Below the pieces are notes generated by a model. It had not been told where the DNA came from. It did no database searches and saw only the letters and a program-made list of their open reading frames with translations. Below are positions 34,065 through 46,658 of a DNA stretch of 64,000 nucleotides, one piece after another. The stretch is from Phaseolus vulgaris (taxonomy: Eukaryota; Streptophyta; Magnoliopsida; Fabales; Fabaceae), in the NCBI RefSeq assembly GCF_000499845.2, contig NW_027174142.1, forward strand, positions 21,526 to 85,525, in the 5' to 3' direction. The position numbers were made by a program, and so were the translations under genes. How positions within the stretch are numbered: position 1 is the first letter of the stretch; every line of letters starts with the position of its first letter.

Positions 34065-35091
34065 TGATGTGATTCTATTAGCCATATAGAGAATGATTCT
34101 TGACATTCTTAGGAATCACCTTGAGTTGGACATTATTGTGGCACTTTTCTTAGATTTGGATCATTGTTCTAAGACAAGAACTCACCAAAAACTAGTACCA
34201 AATCCCAAACTCATTTGGATATTCCACATATTGTCAAATTGAACCAAAAGAGATGGAGGAAAGGCAAAAACACTAATTAACAAAACAAAACAGTAAGGTA
34301 CCGAATCAAATTGCTGGAATTGAAGAAGAAAAGATGAAAAACAGCCAAGAACACAAATGAACCATAGCTACACAATAACAAGCTGAAATTGCCGAACCAA
34401 AACAACTAGGAAACAAGCTAAGACAAGGAAATTAACAAGAGAAGAAAGGAAGGAGAAGAGAGTGCTCATGAAGATGGATGAATGATGAATGATCTCGCCA
34501 CTAGAAGTGTGGTTGCTCCTAGATGAGAGTGTTGCCGCCACTTGAGGACACCATGGATCCTTCAAGATAAAACTAGAGAAGAAGGCTCAAAAGCTCTCCA
34601 ATGCTCACTCCAATTTTGAGTATAGTTTCTTTAGATAAATTCAAATATGAAAAATACAAGGAGAGCACCTCTATTTATAGCCTAAGGTGCTGAAAATCAA
34701 AGCTAAGAGAATTCAAAATTCCCTCCTAAACTTATTCAAAACCGGCGCCTAAACCTATGCATGAGGAAGGTGTGATCCCTTCCTTCACTTTGGCACCTCC
34801 TATTCTACTCCTACACCTATCTACTAATACACCCCCCCTCCTAAAGCTCCTAACTAAATCCTAAAAGATGCTATAACAAAAGAGGTTTCTAATGTTTCCC
34901 TCTAAGCACCTTCAACTAAAGAAATTACAAAAAGAGAAAATAAATGTCCCCTAGCTCCTAAAGCTTTGAACATGCTTTTTGTAATCCTTTGAGGTGGGCT
35001 TTGACCTCCATGCGCGTCCTCCATTTGTGCCTCTACTTCTTCTTGATCTTGTTGATTGGCCTCCATGTCCTCTTGAGCTTGATCTCCATCA
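34065..35091 (-). mobile_element. Solo LTR of family F2
   Basis: 1027 bp beginning TGATGTGATTC and ending CTCCATCA, flanked by the target duplication TAAGG (34060-34064 and 35092-35096) in otherwise continuous satellite. It is homologous to the LTRs at 18888-19929 and 59832-60824. Minus orientation is set by the TATA box TATAAATA (34679-34672) and by comparison with the pol-bearing copy. Produced by recombination between the two LTRs of a once complete element. The 71-codon minus frame at 34902-35117 is the LTR-encoded tail of the F2 polyprotein, not a gene. Confidence 0.9.
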
Positions 35092-38000
35092 TAAGGTCTA
35101 TTAATTGATTCAAACACTTATGATACCTTTGAAAAACCATTTCATGTGTTCAAATTGTATTTTGATATGTTTAATACTTCTTTTACAATCTAAGGTCTAT
35201 TAACTGATTGAAAAACTTATGATAGATTTCTTTGAAAAACAATTTCATGTGTTAAAATTGTGTTTTGATATGTTTAATACTTCTTTCATTTACAATCCAA
35301 GGTTTTATAACCTAGGAAACTATAAGAAAGTGAATGTTCTGTATAATAATAGTTTAAAAGTATCTTAACTATCGAAAACAAGCATATTACTTAACTAAAT
35401 GTTTGCAACTTGTTCTTTTCGCTATTAATTGATTGAAAACACTAATGATATCTTTGAAAACCAATCTCATGTGTTAAAATTGTGCTTTGATATGTTTAAT
35501 ATTTCTTTTACAATCTTAGTCTATTAATTGATTGAAACACTTATGAATATCTTTGAAAAACAATTTCATTTGTTAAAATTGTGTTTTCATATATTTTTTT
35601 ACAATCTCACGTCTATTAATTGATTCAAACACTTATGATACCTTTGAAAAACCATTTCATGTGTTCAAATTGTATTTTGATATGTTTAATACTTCTTTTA
35701 CAATCTAAGGTCTATTAACTGATTCAAAAACTTATGATAGATATCTTTGAAAAACAATTTCATGTGTTAAAATTGTGTTTTGATATGTTTAATACTTCTT
35801 TCATTTACAATCCAAGGTTTTATAACCTAAGAAACTATAAGCAAGTGAATGTTCTATATAATAATAGTTTAAAAGTATCTTAACTATCGAACACAAGCGT
35901 ATTACTTAACTAAATGTTTGCAACCTGTTCCTTTCGCTATTAATTGATTTTAAACACTTATGATATCTTTGAAAACCAATTTCATGTGTTAAAATTGTGT
36001 TTTGATATGTTTAATATTTCTTTTACAATCTTAGTCTATTAATTGATTGAAAGATTTATGAATATCTTTAAAAACAATTTCATGTGTTAAAATTGTGTTT
36101 TCATATATTTTTTACAATATAAGGTCTATTAATTGATTGAAACACTTACGATACCTTTGGAAAACCATTTCATGTGTTCAAATTGTTTTTGATATGTTTA
36201 ATACTTCTTTTACAATCTATGGTCAATTAACTGATTGAAACACTTATGATAGATATCTTTGAAAAACAATTTCATGTCTTAAAATTGTGTTTTGATATGT
36301 TTAACACTTCTTTCATTTACAATCCACGGTTTTATAACCTAGGAAACTATAAGAAAGTGAATTTTCTGTATAATAATAGTTTAAAAGTATCTTAACTATC
36401 GTACAAGCGTATTACTTAACTAAATGTTTGGAACTTGTTCTTTTCGCTATTAATTGATTGAACACACTCATGATATTTTTGAAAACCAATTTCATGTGTT
36501 AAAATTGTGTTTTGATATGTTTAATATTTCTTTTACAATCTTAGTCTATTAATTGATTGAAACACTTATGAATATCTTTGAAAAACAATTTGATGTGTTA
36601 AAATTGTGTTTTCATATATTTTTTACAATCTAAGGTCTATTAATTGATTCAAACAATTATGATACCTTTGAAAACCAATTTCATGTGTTTAAATTGTCTT
36701 TTGATATGTTTAATATTTCTTGTACAATCTTAGTCTATTAATTGATTGAAACACTTATGAATATCTTTGAAAAACAATTTCATGTGTTAAAATTGTCTTT
36801 TCTTATATTTTTTACAATCTAACGTCTACTAATTGATTCAAACACTTATGACACCTTTGAAAAACCATTTCATGTGTTCAAATTGTATTTTGATATGTTT
36901 AATACTTCTTTTACAATCTAAGGTGTATTAACTGATTCAAAAATTTATGATAGATATCTTTGAAAAACAATTTCACGTGTTAAAATTGTGTTTTAATATG
37001 TTTAATACTTCTTTCATTTACAATCCAAAGTTTTATAACCTAGGAAACTATAAGAAAGTGAATGTTTTGTATAATAATAGTTTAAAAGTATCTTAACTAT
37101 CGAAAACAAGCGTATTACATAACTAAATGCTTGCAACTTGTTCTTTTTGCTATTAATTGATTGAAAACACTTATGATATGTTTGAAAACAAATTTCATGT
37201 GTTTAAATTGTGTTTTGATATGTTTAATATTTCTTGTACAATCTTAGTCTATTAATTGATTGAAACTCTTATGAATATCTTCGAAAAAAACTTCATGTAT
37301 TTAAATTGTGTTTTCATATATTTTTTACAATCTAACGTCTATTAATTGATTCATACACTTATGATACCTTTGATAAACCATTTCATGTGTTCAAATTGTA
37401 TTTTGATATGTTTAATACTTCTTTTACAATCTAAGGTGTATTAACTGATTCAAAAACTTATGATAGATATCTTTGAAAAACAATTTCATGTGTTAAAATT
37501 GTGTTTTAATATGTTTAATACTTCTTTCATTCACAATCCAAAATTTTATAACCTAGGAAACTATAAGAAAGTGAATGTTCTGTATAATAATAGTTTAAAA
37601 GTATCTTAAATATCGAAAACAAGCGTATTACGTAACTAAATGCTTGCAACTTGTTCTTTTTGCTATTCATTGATTGAAAACACTTATGATATCTTTGAAA
37701 ACCAATTTCATGTGTTTAAATTGTGTTTTGATATGTTTAATATTTCTTGTACAATCTTAGTCTATTAATTGATTGAAACTCTTATGAATATCTTCGAAAA
37801 ACAACTTCATGTATTAAAATTGTGTTTTCATATATTTTTTACAATCTAACGTCTATTAATTGATTCATACACTTATGATACCTTTGATAAGACATTTCAT
37901 GTGTTCAAATTGTATTTTGATATGTTTAATACTTCTTTTACAATCTAAGGTGTATTAACTGATACAAAAACTTATGATAGATATCTTTGAAAAACAATTT

Positions 38001-41000
38001 CATGTGTTAAAATTGTGTTTTAATATGTTTAATACTTCTTTCATTCACAATCCAAAGTTTTATAACCTAGGAAACTATAAGAAAGTGAATGTTCTGTATA
38101 ATAATAGTTTAAAAGTATCTTAAGTATCGAAAACAAGCATATTACTTAACTAAATGTTTGCAACTTGTTCTTTTCGCTAATAATTGATTGAAAACACTTA
38201 TGATATCTTTGAAAAACAATTTCATGTTTTAAAATTGTGTTTTGATATGTTTAATATTTCTTTTACAATCTTAGTCTATTGATTGATTGAAGCACTTATG
38301 AATATCTTTGAAAAACAATTTCATGTGTTAAAATTGTGTTTTCATATAGTTTTTACAATATAAGGTCTATTAATTGATTCAAACACTTACGATACCTTCG
38401 GAAAACCATTTCATGTGTTCAACTTGTATTTTGATATGTTAAATACTTCTTTTACAATCTAAGGTCTATTAATTGATTCAAACACTTATGACACCTTTGA
38501 AAAACCATTGCATGTGTTCAAATTGTATTTTGATATGTTTAATACTTCTTTTACAATCTAAGGTGTATTAACTGATTCAAAAACTTATGATAGATATCTT
38601 TGAAAAACAATTTCATGTGTTAAAATTGTGTTTTCATATATTTTTTACAATCTAAGGTCTATTAATTGATTCAAACACTTATGATACCTTTGAAAAACCA
38701 TTTCATGTGTTCAAATTGTATTTTGATATGTTTAATACTTCTTTTACAATCTAAGGTGTATTAACTGATACAAAAACTTATGATAGATATCTTTGAAAAA
38801 CAATTTCATGTGTTAAAATTGTGTTTTAATATGTTTAATACTTCTTTCATTCACAATCCAAAGTTTTATAACCTAGGAAACTATAAGAAAGTGAATGTTC
38901 TGTATAATAATAGTTTAAAAGTATCTTAACTATCGAAAACAAGCGTATTACGTAACTAAATGCTTGCAACTTGTTCTTTTTGCTATTAATTGATTGAAAA
39001 CACTTATGATATCTTTGAAAACCAATTTCATGTGTTTAAATTGTGTTTTGATATGTTTAATATTTCTTTTACAATCTTAGTCTATTCATTGATTGAAACA
39101 CTTATGAATATCTTTGAAAAACAATTTGATGTGTTAAAATTGTGTTTTCATATATTTTTTACAATCTAACGTCTATTAATTGATTCAAACACTTATGATA
39201 CCTTTGAAAACCCATTTCATGTGTTCAAATTGTATTTTGATATGTTTAATACTTCTTTTACAATCTAAGGTCTATTAACTGATTGAAACACTTACGATAG
39301 ATATCTTTGAAAAACAATTTCATGTGTTAAAATTGTGTTTTTATATGTTTAATACTTCTTTCATTCACAATCCAAAGTTTTATAACCTAGGAAACAATAA
39401 GAAAGAGCATTTTCTGTATAATAATAGTTTAAAAGTATCTTAAGTATCGAAAACAAGCATATTACTTAACTAAATGTTTGCAACTTGTTCTTTTCGCTAA
39501 TAATTGATTGAAAACACTTATGATATCTTTGAAAAACAATTTCATGTTTTAAAATTGTGTTTTGATATGTTTAATATTTCTTTTACAATCTTAGTCTATT
39601 GATTGATTGAAGCACTTATGAATATCTTTGAAAAACAATTTCATGTGTTAAAATTGTGTTTTCATATAGTTTTTACAATATAAGGTCTATTAATTGATTC
39701 AAACACTTACGATACCTTCGGAAAACCATTTCATGTGTTCAACTTGTATTTTGATATGTTAAATACTTCTTTTACAATCTAAGGTCTATTAATTGATTCA
39801 AACACTTATGACACCTTTGAAAAACCATTGCATGTGTTCAAATTGTATTTTGATATGTTTAATACTTCTTTTACAATCTAAGGTGTATTAACTGATTCAA
39901 AAACTTATGATAGATATCTTTGAAAAACAATTTCATGTGTTAAAATTGTGTTTTAATATGTTTAATACTTCTTTCATTCACAATCCAAAGTTTTATAACC
40001 TAGGAAACTATAAGAAAGTGAATGTTCTGTATAATAATAGTGTAAAAGTATCTTAACTATCGAAAACAAGCGTATTACGTAACTAAATGTTTGCAACTTG
40101 TTCTTTTTGCTATTAATTGATTGAAAAGACTTATGATATCTTTGAAAACCAATTTCATGTGTTTAAATTGTGTTTTGATATGTTTAATATTTCTTGTACA
40201 ATCTTAGTCTATTAATTGATTGAAACTTTTATGAATATCTTTGAAAAACAATTTCATGTGTTAAAATTGTGTTTTCTTATATTTTTTACAAACTAACGTC
40301 TACTAATTGATTCAAAAACTTATGATACCTTTGAAAAACCATTTCATGTGTTCAAATTGTATTTTGATATGTTTAATACTTCTTTTACAATCTAAGGTGT
40401 AGTAACTGATTCAAAAACTTTTGATAGATATCTTTGAAAAACAATTTCATGTGTTAAAATTGTGTTTTAATATGTTTAATACTTCTTTCATTCACAATCC
40501 GCGGTTTTTAACCTAGGAAACTATAAGAAAGTGAATGTTCTGTATAATAATAGTTTAAAAGTATCTTAACTATCGAAAACAAGCGTATTACGTAACTAAA
40601 TGCTTGCAACTTGTTCTTTTTGCTATTAATTGATTGAAAACACTTATGATATCTTTGAAAACCAATTTCATGTGTTAAAATTGTGTTTTGATATGTTTAA
40701 TATTTCTTTTACAATCTTAGTCTATTAATTGATTGAAACACTTATGAATATCTTTGAAAAACAATTTCATGTGTTAAAATTGTGTTTTCATATATTTTTT
40801 ACAATCTAAGGTCTATTAATTGATTCAAACACTTATGATACCTTTGAAAAACCATTTCATGTGTTCAAATTGTATTTTGATATGTTTAATACTTCTTTTA
40901 CAATCTAAGGTCTATTAACTGATTGAAACACTTACGCTAGATATCGTTGAAAAACAATTTCATGTGTTAAAATCGTGTTTTTATATGTTTAATACTTCTT

Positions 41001-44000
41001 TCATTTACAATCCAAGGTTTTATAACCTAGGAAACTATAAGAAAGTGAATTTCTGTATAATAATAGTTTAAAAGTATCTTAACTATCGAAAACAAGCGTA
41101 TTACTTAACTAAATGTTTGCAACTTGTTCTTTTCGCTATTAATTGATTGAAAACACTTATGATATCTTTGAAAAACAATTTCATGTGTTAAAATTGTGTT
41201 TTGATATGTTTAATATTTCTTTTACAATCTTAGTCTATTAATTGATTGAAACACTTATGAATATCATTGAAAAACAATTTCATGTGTTAAAATTGTGTTT
41301 TCATATATTTTTTACAATCTAAGGTCTATTAATTGATTCAAACACTTATGATACCTTTGAGAAACCAATTCATGTTTTCAAATTGTATTTTGATATGTTT
41401 AATATTTCTTTTACAATCTAAGATCTATTAACTGATTGAAACACTTATGATAGATATCTTTGAAAAACAATTTCATGTGTTAAAATTGTGTTTTGATATG
41501 TTTAATACTTCTTTCATTTACAATCCAAGGTTTTATAACCTAGGAAACTATAAGAAAGTGAATTTTCTGTATAATAATAGTTTAAAAGTATCTTAAGTAT
41601 CGAAAACAATCATATTACTTAACTAAATGTTTGCAACTTGTTCTTTTCGCTATTAATTGATTGAAAACACTTATGATATCTTTGAAAAACAATTTCATGT
41701 GTTAAAATTGTGTTTTGATATGTTTAATATTTCTTTTACAATCTTAGTCTATTAATTGATTGAAACACTTATGAATATCTTTGAAAAACAATTTCATGTG
41801 TTAAAATTGTGTTTTCATATATTTTTTTACAATCTAAGGTTTATTAATTGATTCAAACACTTATGATACCTTTGAAAAACCATTTCATGTGTTCAAATTG
41901 TATTTTGATATGTTTAATACTTCTTTTACAATCTAAGGTCTATTAACTGATTGAAACACTTATGATAGATATCTTTGAAAAACAATTTCATGTGATAAAA
42001 TTGTGTTTTTATATGTTTAATACTTCTTTCATTTACAATCCATGGTTTTATAACCTAGGGAACTATAAGAAAGTGAATGTTCTGTATAATAATAGTTTAA
42101 AAGAATTTTAACTATCGACAACAAGCGTATTACTTAACTAAATCTTTGCAACTTGTTCTTTTCGCTATTAACTCATTGAAAACACTTATGATATCTTTGT
42201 AAACGAATTTCATGTCTTAAAATTGTGTTTTGATATGTTTAATATTTCTTGTACAGTCTTAGTCTATTAATTGATTGAAACACTTTTGAATATCTTTGAA
42301 AAACAATTTCATGTGTTAAAATTGTGTTTTCATATATTTTTTACAATATAAGGTCTATAAATTGATTCAAACACTTACGATACCTTTGGAAAACCATTTC
42401 ATGTGTTCAAATTGTATTTTGATATGTTTAATACTTCTTTTACAATCTAAGGTCTATTAACTGATTGAAACACTTATGATAGATATCTTTGAAAAACAAT
42501 TTCATGTGTTAAAATTGTGTTTTTATATGTTTAATACTTCTTTCATTTACAATCCAAGGTTTTATAACCTAGGGAACTATAAGAAAGTGAATGTTCTGTA
42601 TAATAATAGTTTAAAAGTATCTTAACTATCGAAAACAAGCGTATTACGTAACTAAATGTTTGCAACTTGTTCTTTTTGCTATTAATTGATTGAAAACACT
42701 TATGATATCTTTGAAAACCAATTTCATGTGTTTAAATTGTGTTTTGATATGTTTAATATTTCTTGTACAATCTTAGTCTATTAATTGATTGAAACACTTA
42801 TGAATATCTTTGGAAAACAATTTCATGTGTTAAAATTGTGTTTTCTTATATTTTTTACAATCTAACGTCTATTAATTGATTCAAACACTTATGATACCTT
42901 TGAAAAACCATTTCATGTGTTCAAATTGTATTTTGATATGTTTAATACTCCTTTTACAATCTAAGGTGTACTAACTGATTCAAAAACTTATGATAGATAT
43001 CTTTGAAAAACAATTTCATGTGTTAAAATTGTGTTTTAATATGTTTAATACTTCTTTCATTCACAATCCAAAGTTTTATAACCTAGGAAACTATAGGAAA
43101 GTGAATGTTCTGTATAATAATAGTTTAAAAGTATCTTAACTATCGAAAACAAGCGTATAACGTAACTAAATGTTTGCAACTTGTTCTTTTTGCTATTAAT
43201 TGATTGAAAACACTTATGATATCTTTGAAAACCAATTTCATGTGTTTAAATTGTGTTTTGATATGTTTAATATTTCTTGTACAATATTAGTCTATTAATT
43301 GATTGAAACACTTATGAATATCTTTGAAAAACAACTTCATGTGTTAAAATTGTGTTTTCTTATATTTTTTACAATCTAACGTCTATTAATTGATTCAAAC
43401 ACTTATGATACCTTAGAAAAACCATTTCATGTGTTCAAATTGTATTTTGATATGTTTAATACTTCTTTTACAATCTAAGGTCTATTAACTGATTGAAACA
43501 CTTATGATAGATATCTTTGAAAAACAATTTCATGTGTTAAAATTGTGTTTTGATATGTTTAATACTTGTTTCATTTACAATCCACGGTTTTATAACCTAG
43601 GCAACTATAAGAAAGTAAATTTTTTGTATAATAATAGTTTAAAAGTATCTTAACTATCGAAAACAAGCATATTACTTAACTAAATGTTTGCAACTTGTTC
43701 TTTTCGCTATTAATTGATTGAAAACACTTATGATATCTTTGAAAACCAATTTCATGTGTTAAAATTGTGTTTTGATATGTTTTATATTTCTTTTACAATC
43801 ATAGTCTATTAATTGATTGAAACACTTATGAATATCTTTGAAACACAATTTCATGTGTTAAAATTGTGTTTTCATATACTTTTTACAATCTAACGTCTAT
43901 TAATTTATTCATACACTTATGATACCTTTAAGAAACCATTTCATGTGTTCAAATTGTATTTTGATATATTTAATACTTCTTTTACAATCTAAGGTCTATT

Positions 44001-45837
44001 AACTAATTCAAACACTTATGATAGATATATTCGAAAAACAATTTCATGTGTTAAAATTGTGTTTTGATATGTTTAATACTTGTTTCATTTACAATCCAAG
44101 GTTTTATAACCTAGGAAACTATAAGAAAGTGAATGTTCTGTATAATAATAGTTTAAAAGTATCTTCACTATCGAAAACAAGCATATTATTTAACTAAATG
44201 TTTCCGACTTGTTTTTTTCGCTATTAATTGATTGAAAACACTTATGATATCTTTGATAACCAATTTCATGTGTTAAAATTATGTTTTGATATGTTTAATA
44301 TTTCTTTTACAATCTTAGTCTATTAATTGATTGAAACACTTATGACTATCTTCGAAAAACAATTTCATTTGTTAAAATTGTGTTTTCATATCTTTATTTT
44401 ACAATCTAACGTCTATTAATTGATTCAAACACTTATGATACCTTTGAAAAACCATTTCATGTGGTCAAATTGTATTTTGATATGTTTAATACTTCTTTTA
44501 CAATCTAAGGTCTATTATCTGATTGAAACACTTATGATAGATATCTTTGAAAATCAATTTCATGTGTTAAAATTGTGTTTTGATATGTTTAATACTTCTT
44601 TCATTTACAATCCAAGGTTATATAACCTAGGAAACTTTAAGAAAGTGAATGTTCTATATAATAATAGTTTAAAAGTATCTTAACTATCGAAAAAAAGCGT
44701 ATTACTTAACTAAATGTTTGCAACCTGTTCTTTTCGCTATTAATTGATTGAAAGCACTTACGATATCTTTGAAAACCAATTTCATGTGTTAAAATTGTGT
44801 TTTGATATGTTTAATATTTCTTTTACAATCTTAGTCTATTAATTGATTGAAACATTTAAGAATATCTTTGAAAAACAATTTCATGTGTTAAAATTGTGTT
44901 TTCATATATTTTTTACAATATAAGGTCTATAAATTGATTCAAACACTTACGATACCTTTGGAAAACCATTTCATGTGTGCAAATTGTATTCTAATATGTT
45001 TAATACTTCTTTTACAATCTAAGGTCTATTAACTGATTGAAACACTTATGATAGATATCTTTGAAAAACAATTTCATGTGTTAAAATTGTGTTTTGATAT
45101 GTTTAATACTTGTTTCATTTACAATCCACGGTTTTATAACCTAGGCAACTATAAGAAAGTGAATTTTTTGTATAATAATAGTTTAAAAGTATCTTAACTA
45201 TCGAAAACAAGCATATTACTTAACTAAATGTTTGCAACTTGTTCTTTTCGCTATTAATTGATTGAAAACACTTATGATATCTTTGAACACCAATTTCATG
45301 TGTTAAAATTGTGTTTTGATATGTTTTATATTTCTTTTACAATCTTAGTCTATTAATTCATTGAAACACTAATGAATATCTTCGAAAAACAATTTCATGT
45401 GTTAAAATTGTGTTTTCATATATTTTTTACAATCTAACGTCTATTAATTAATTCAAACACCTATGATACCTTTGAGAAACCATTTCATGTGTTCAAATTG
45501 TATTTTCATATGTTTAATACTTCTTTTACAATCTAAGGTCTATTAACTGATTCAAACACTTATGATAGATATCTTTGAAAAACAATTTCATATGTTAAAA
45601 TTGTGTTTTGATATGTTTAATACCTGTTTCATTTACAATCCAAGGTTTTATAACCTAGGAAACTATAAGAAAGTTAATGTTCTGTATAATAATAGTTTAA
45701 AAGTATCTTAACTATCGAAAACAAGCATAATACTTAACTAAATGTTTGCGACTTGTTCTTTTCGCTATTAATTGATTGAAAACACTTATGATATCTTTGA
45801 AAACCAATTTCATGTGTTAAAATTGTGTTTTGATATG
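35092..45837 (+). repeat. Satellite array block 4
   Basis: About 21 HOR units, same orientation. Variants cluster locally: GGTGTATTAACTGATTCAAAAAC with AATCCAAAGTTTTATAACC dominates 36.9-40.5 kb and 42.9-43.1 kb. A block at about 38105-38640 recurs at 39425-39960 (offset 1320) with the private TTCAACTTGTATTTTGATATGTTAAATAC. No gene: the 87-codon frame at 44420 is satellite. It ends in ATATG, the target site of the next solo LTR. Confidence 0.95.
40900..42205 (+). repeat. Satellite block duplicated at 53547-54852 (offset 12647)
   Basis: Shares TTAAAATCGTG, CCTTTGAGAAACCAATTCATGTTTTCAAA, AATCTAAGATCTATT, AAGTATCGAAAACAATCATATT and AAAAGAATTTTAACTATCG with the far copy at a constant offset of 12647. 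Element B interrupts the far copy at 54856. Confidence 0.8.
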
Positions 45838-46658
45838 TGATCCTGCCTTTTGACCAGAGCGTTGGAACTTGCCTCGTCAAACTTTGGATCGACGTGTGCA
45901 CCGCTTCAACCTCCGTCCTTCGTCACGATCCACCTCAAGAACCTGCAAAAGAACAGAGCGGCGCCGCTGCGGCCGATCGCACTCCAACGCCCAAGTCAGT
46001 GACTGAACCACCAAATACTTCAAGAGTAACACTCAAGAACTCTCAAGGAACCGTGAACCAGTTCTCTCTCACAGTATGCTCAAGAACTCGCAAGCGTAAA
46101 GAAGACAATCTGAACGTGCGTACCTCAGAAGTTCGTTGGGAAACCCTTTTATACCTGATCACTTTCTCTCTCCTGGCAGTTACGCACCTGGACACGTGGC
46201 TCGCATCCAGTCGTACACGTGCCATCATCTGGAGCCTCCTTGACTTGGGCGCTGCTTCTGACTCTCTCTTGGCTAAGTTACTTATGCATGGCACTGCCCA
46301 GTGCATAGCTAACTTGGAGCGCGATCTCTACTGGGATTGGCGAGTTAGGGTGCCTTCGTACACCTTCCCTGTGGTCTCGCCGGCCGCCTTCATAATCTGC
46401 ACCACCTTCATCTTCGGCGATGTGCTTGCTCCGGCGATCTCCAATCACTTGGTCGCCTGAGTTTACATCTGGCGACTTCATCTTTGACCCGGTGATCGCC
46501 GGCTCTAGTATGCTGGAGATCGGAGCACGCCAACTTCATAACTGGCGACTACACAAGCCCCCCTGACTTCCTTCCCTTCTGCCAACCTGGCGTCTTGTCA
46601 ACACGCCTATACTGTAGCTTGATGCCACGTCATCACTTCCGACTACCAGGGCGGTACA
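45838..46658 (-). mobile_element. Solo LTR related to element A
   Basis: 821 bp. In element orientation it starts TGTACCGCCCTGGTAGTCGG and ends GGCAGGATCA, the same ends as element A. It is flanked by the target duplication ATATG (45833-45837 and 46659-46663). TATA box TATAAAA at 46153-46147. It is clearly diverged from A across most of its length, so it is an older or sister-family insertion. An open frame of 207 codons (45837-46460, plus strand) has no recognisable domain and is not called. Confidence 0.92.

Noticed and set aside
45837..46460. 207-codon plus-strand frame in the solo LTR
   Set aside because: It starts at the LTR edge, has no domain, and runs antisense to LTR transcription. 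The corresponding frame in element A's LTR is broken into shorter pieces.
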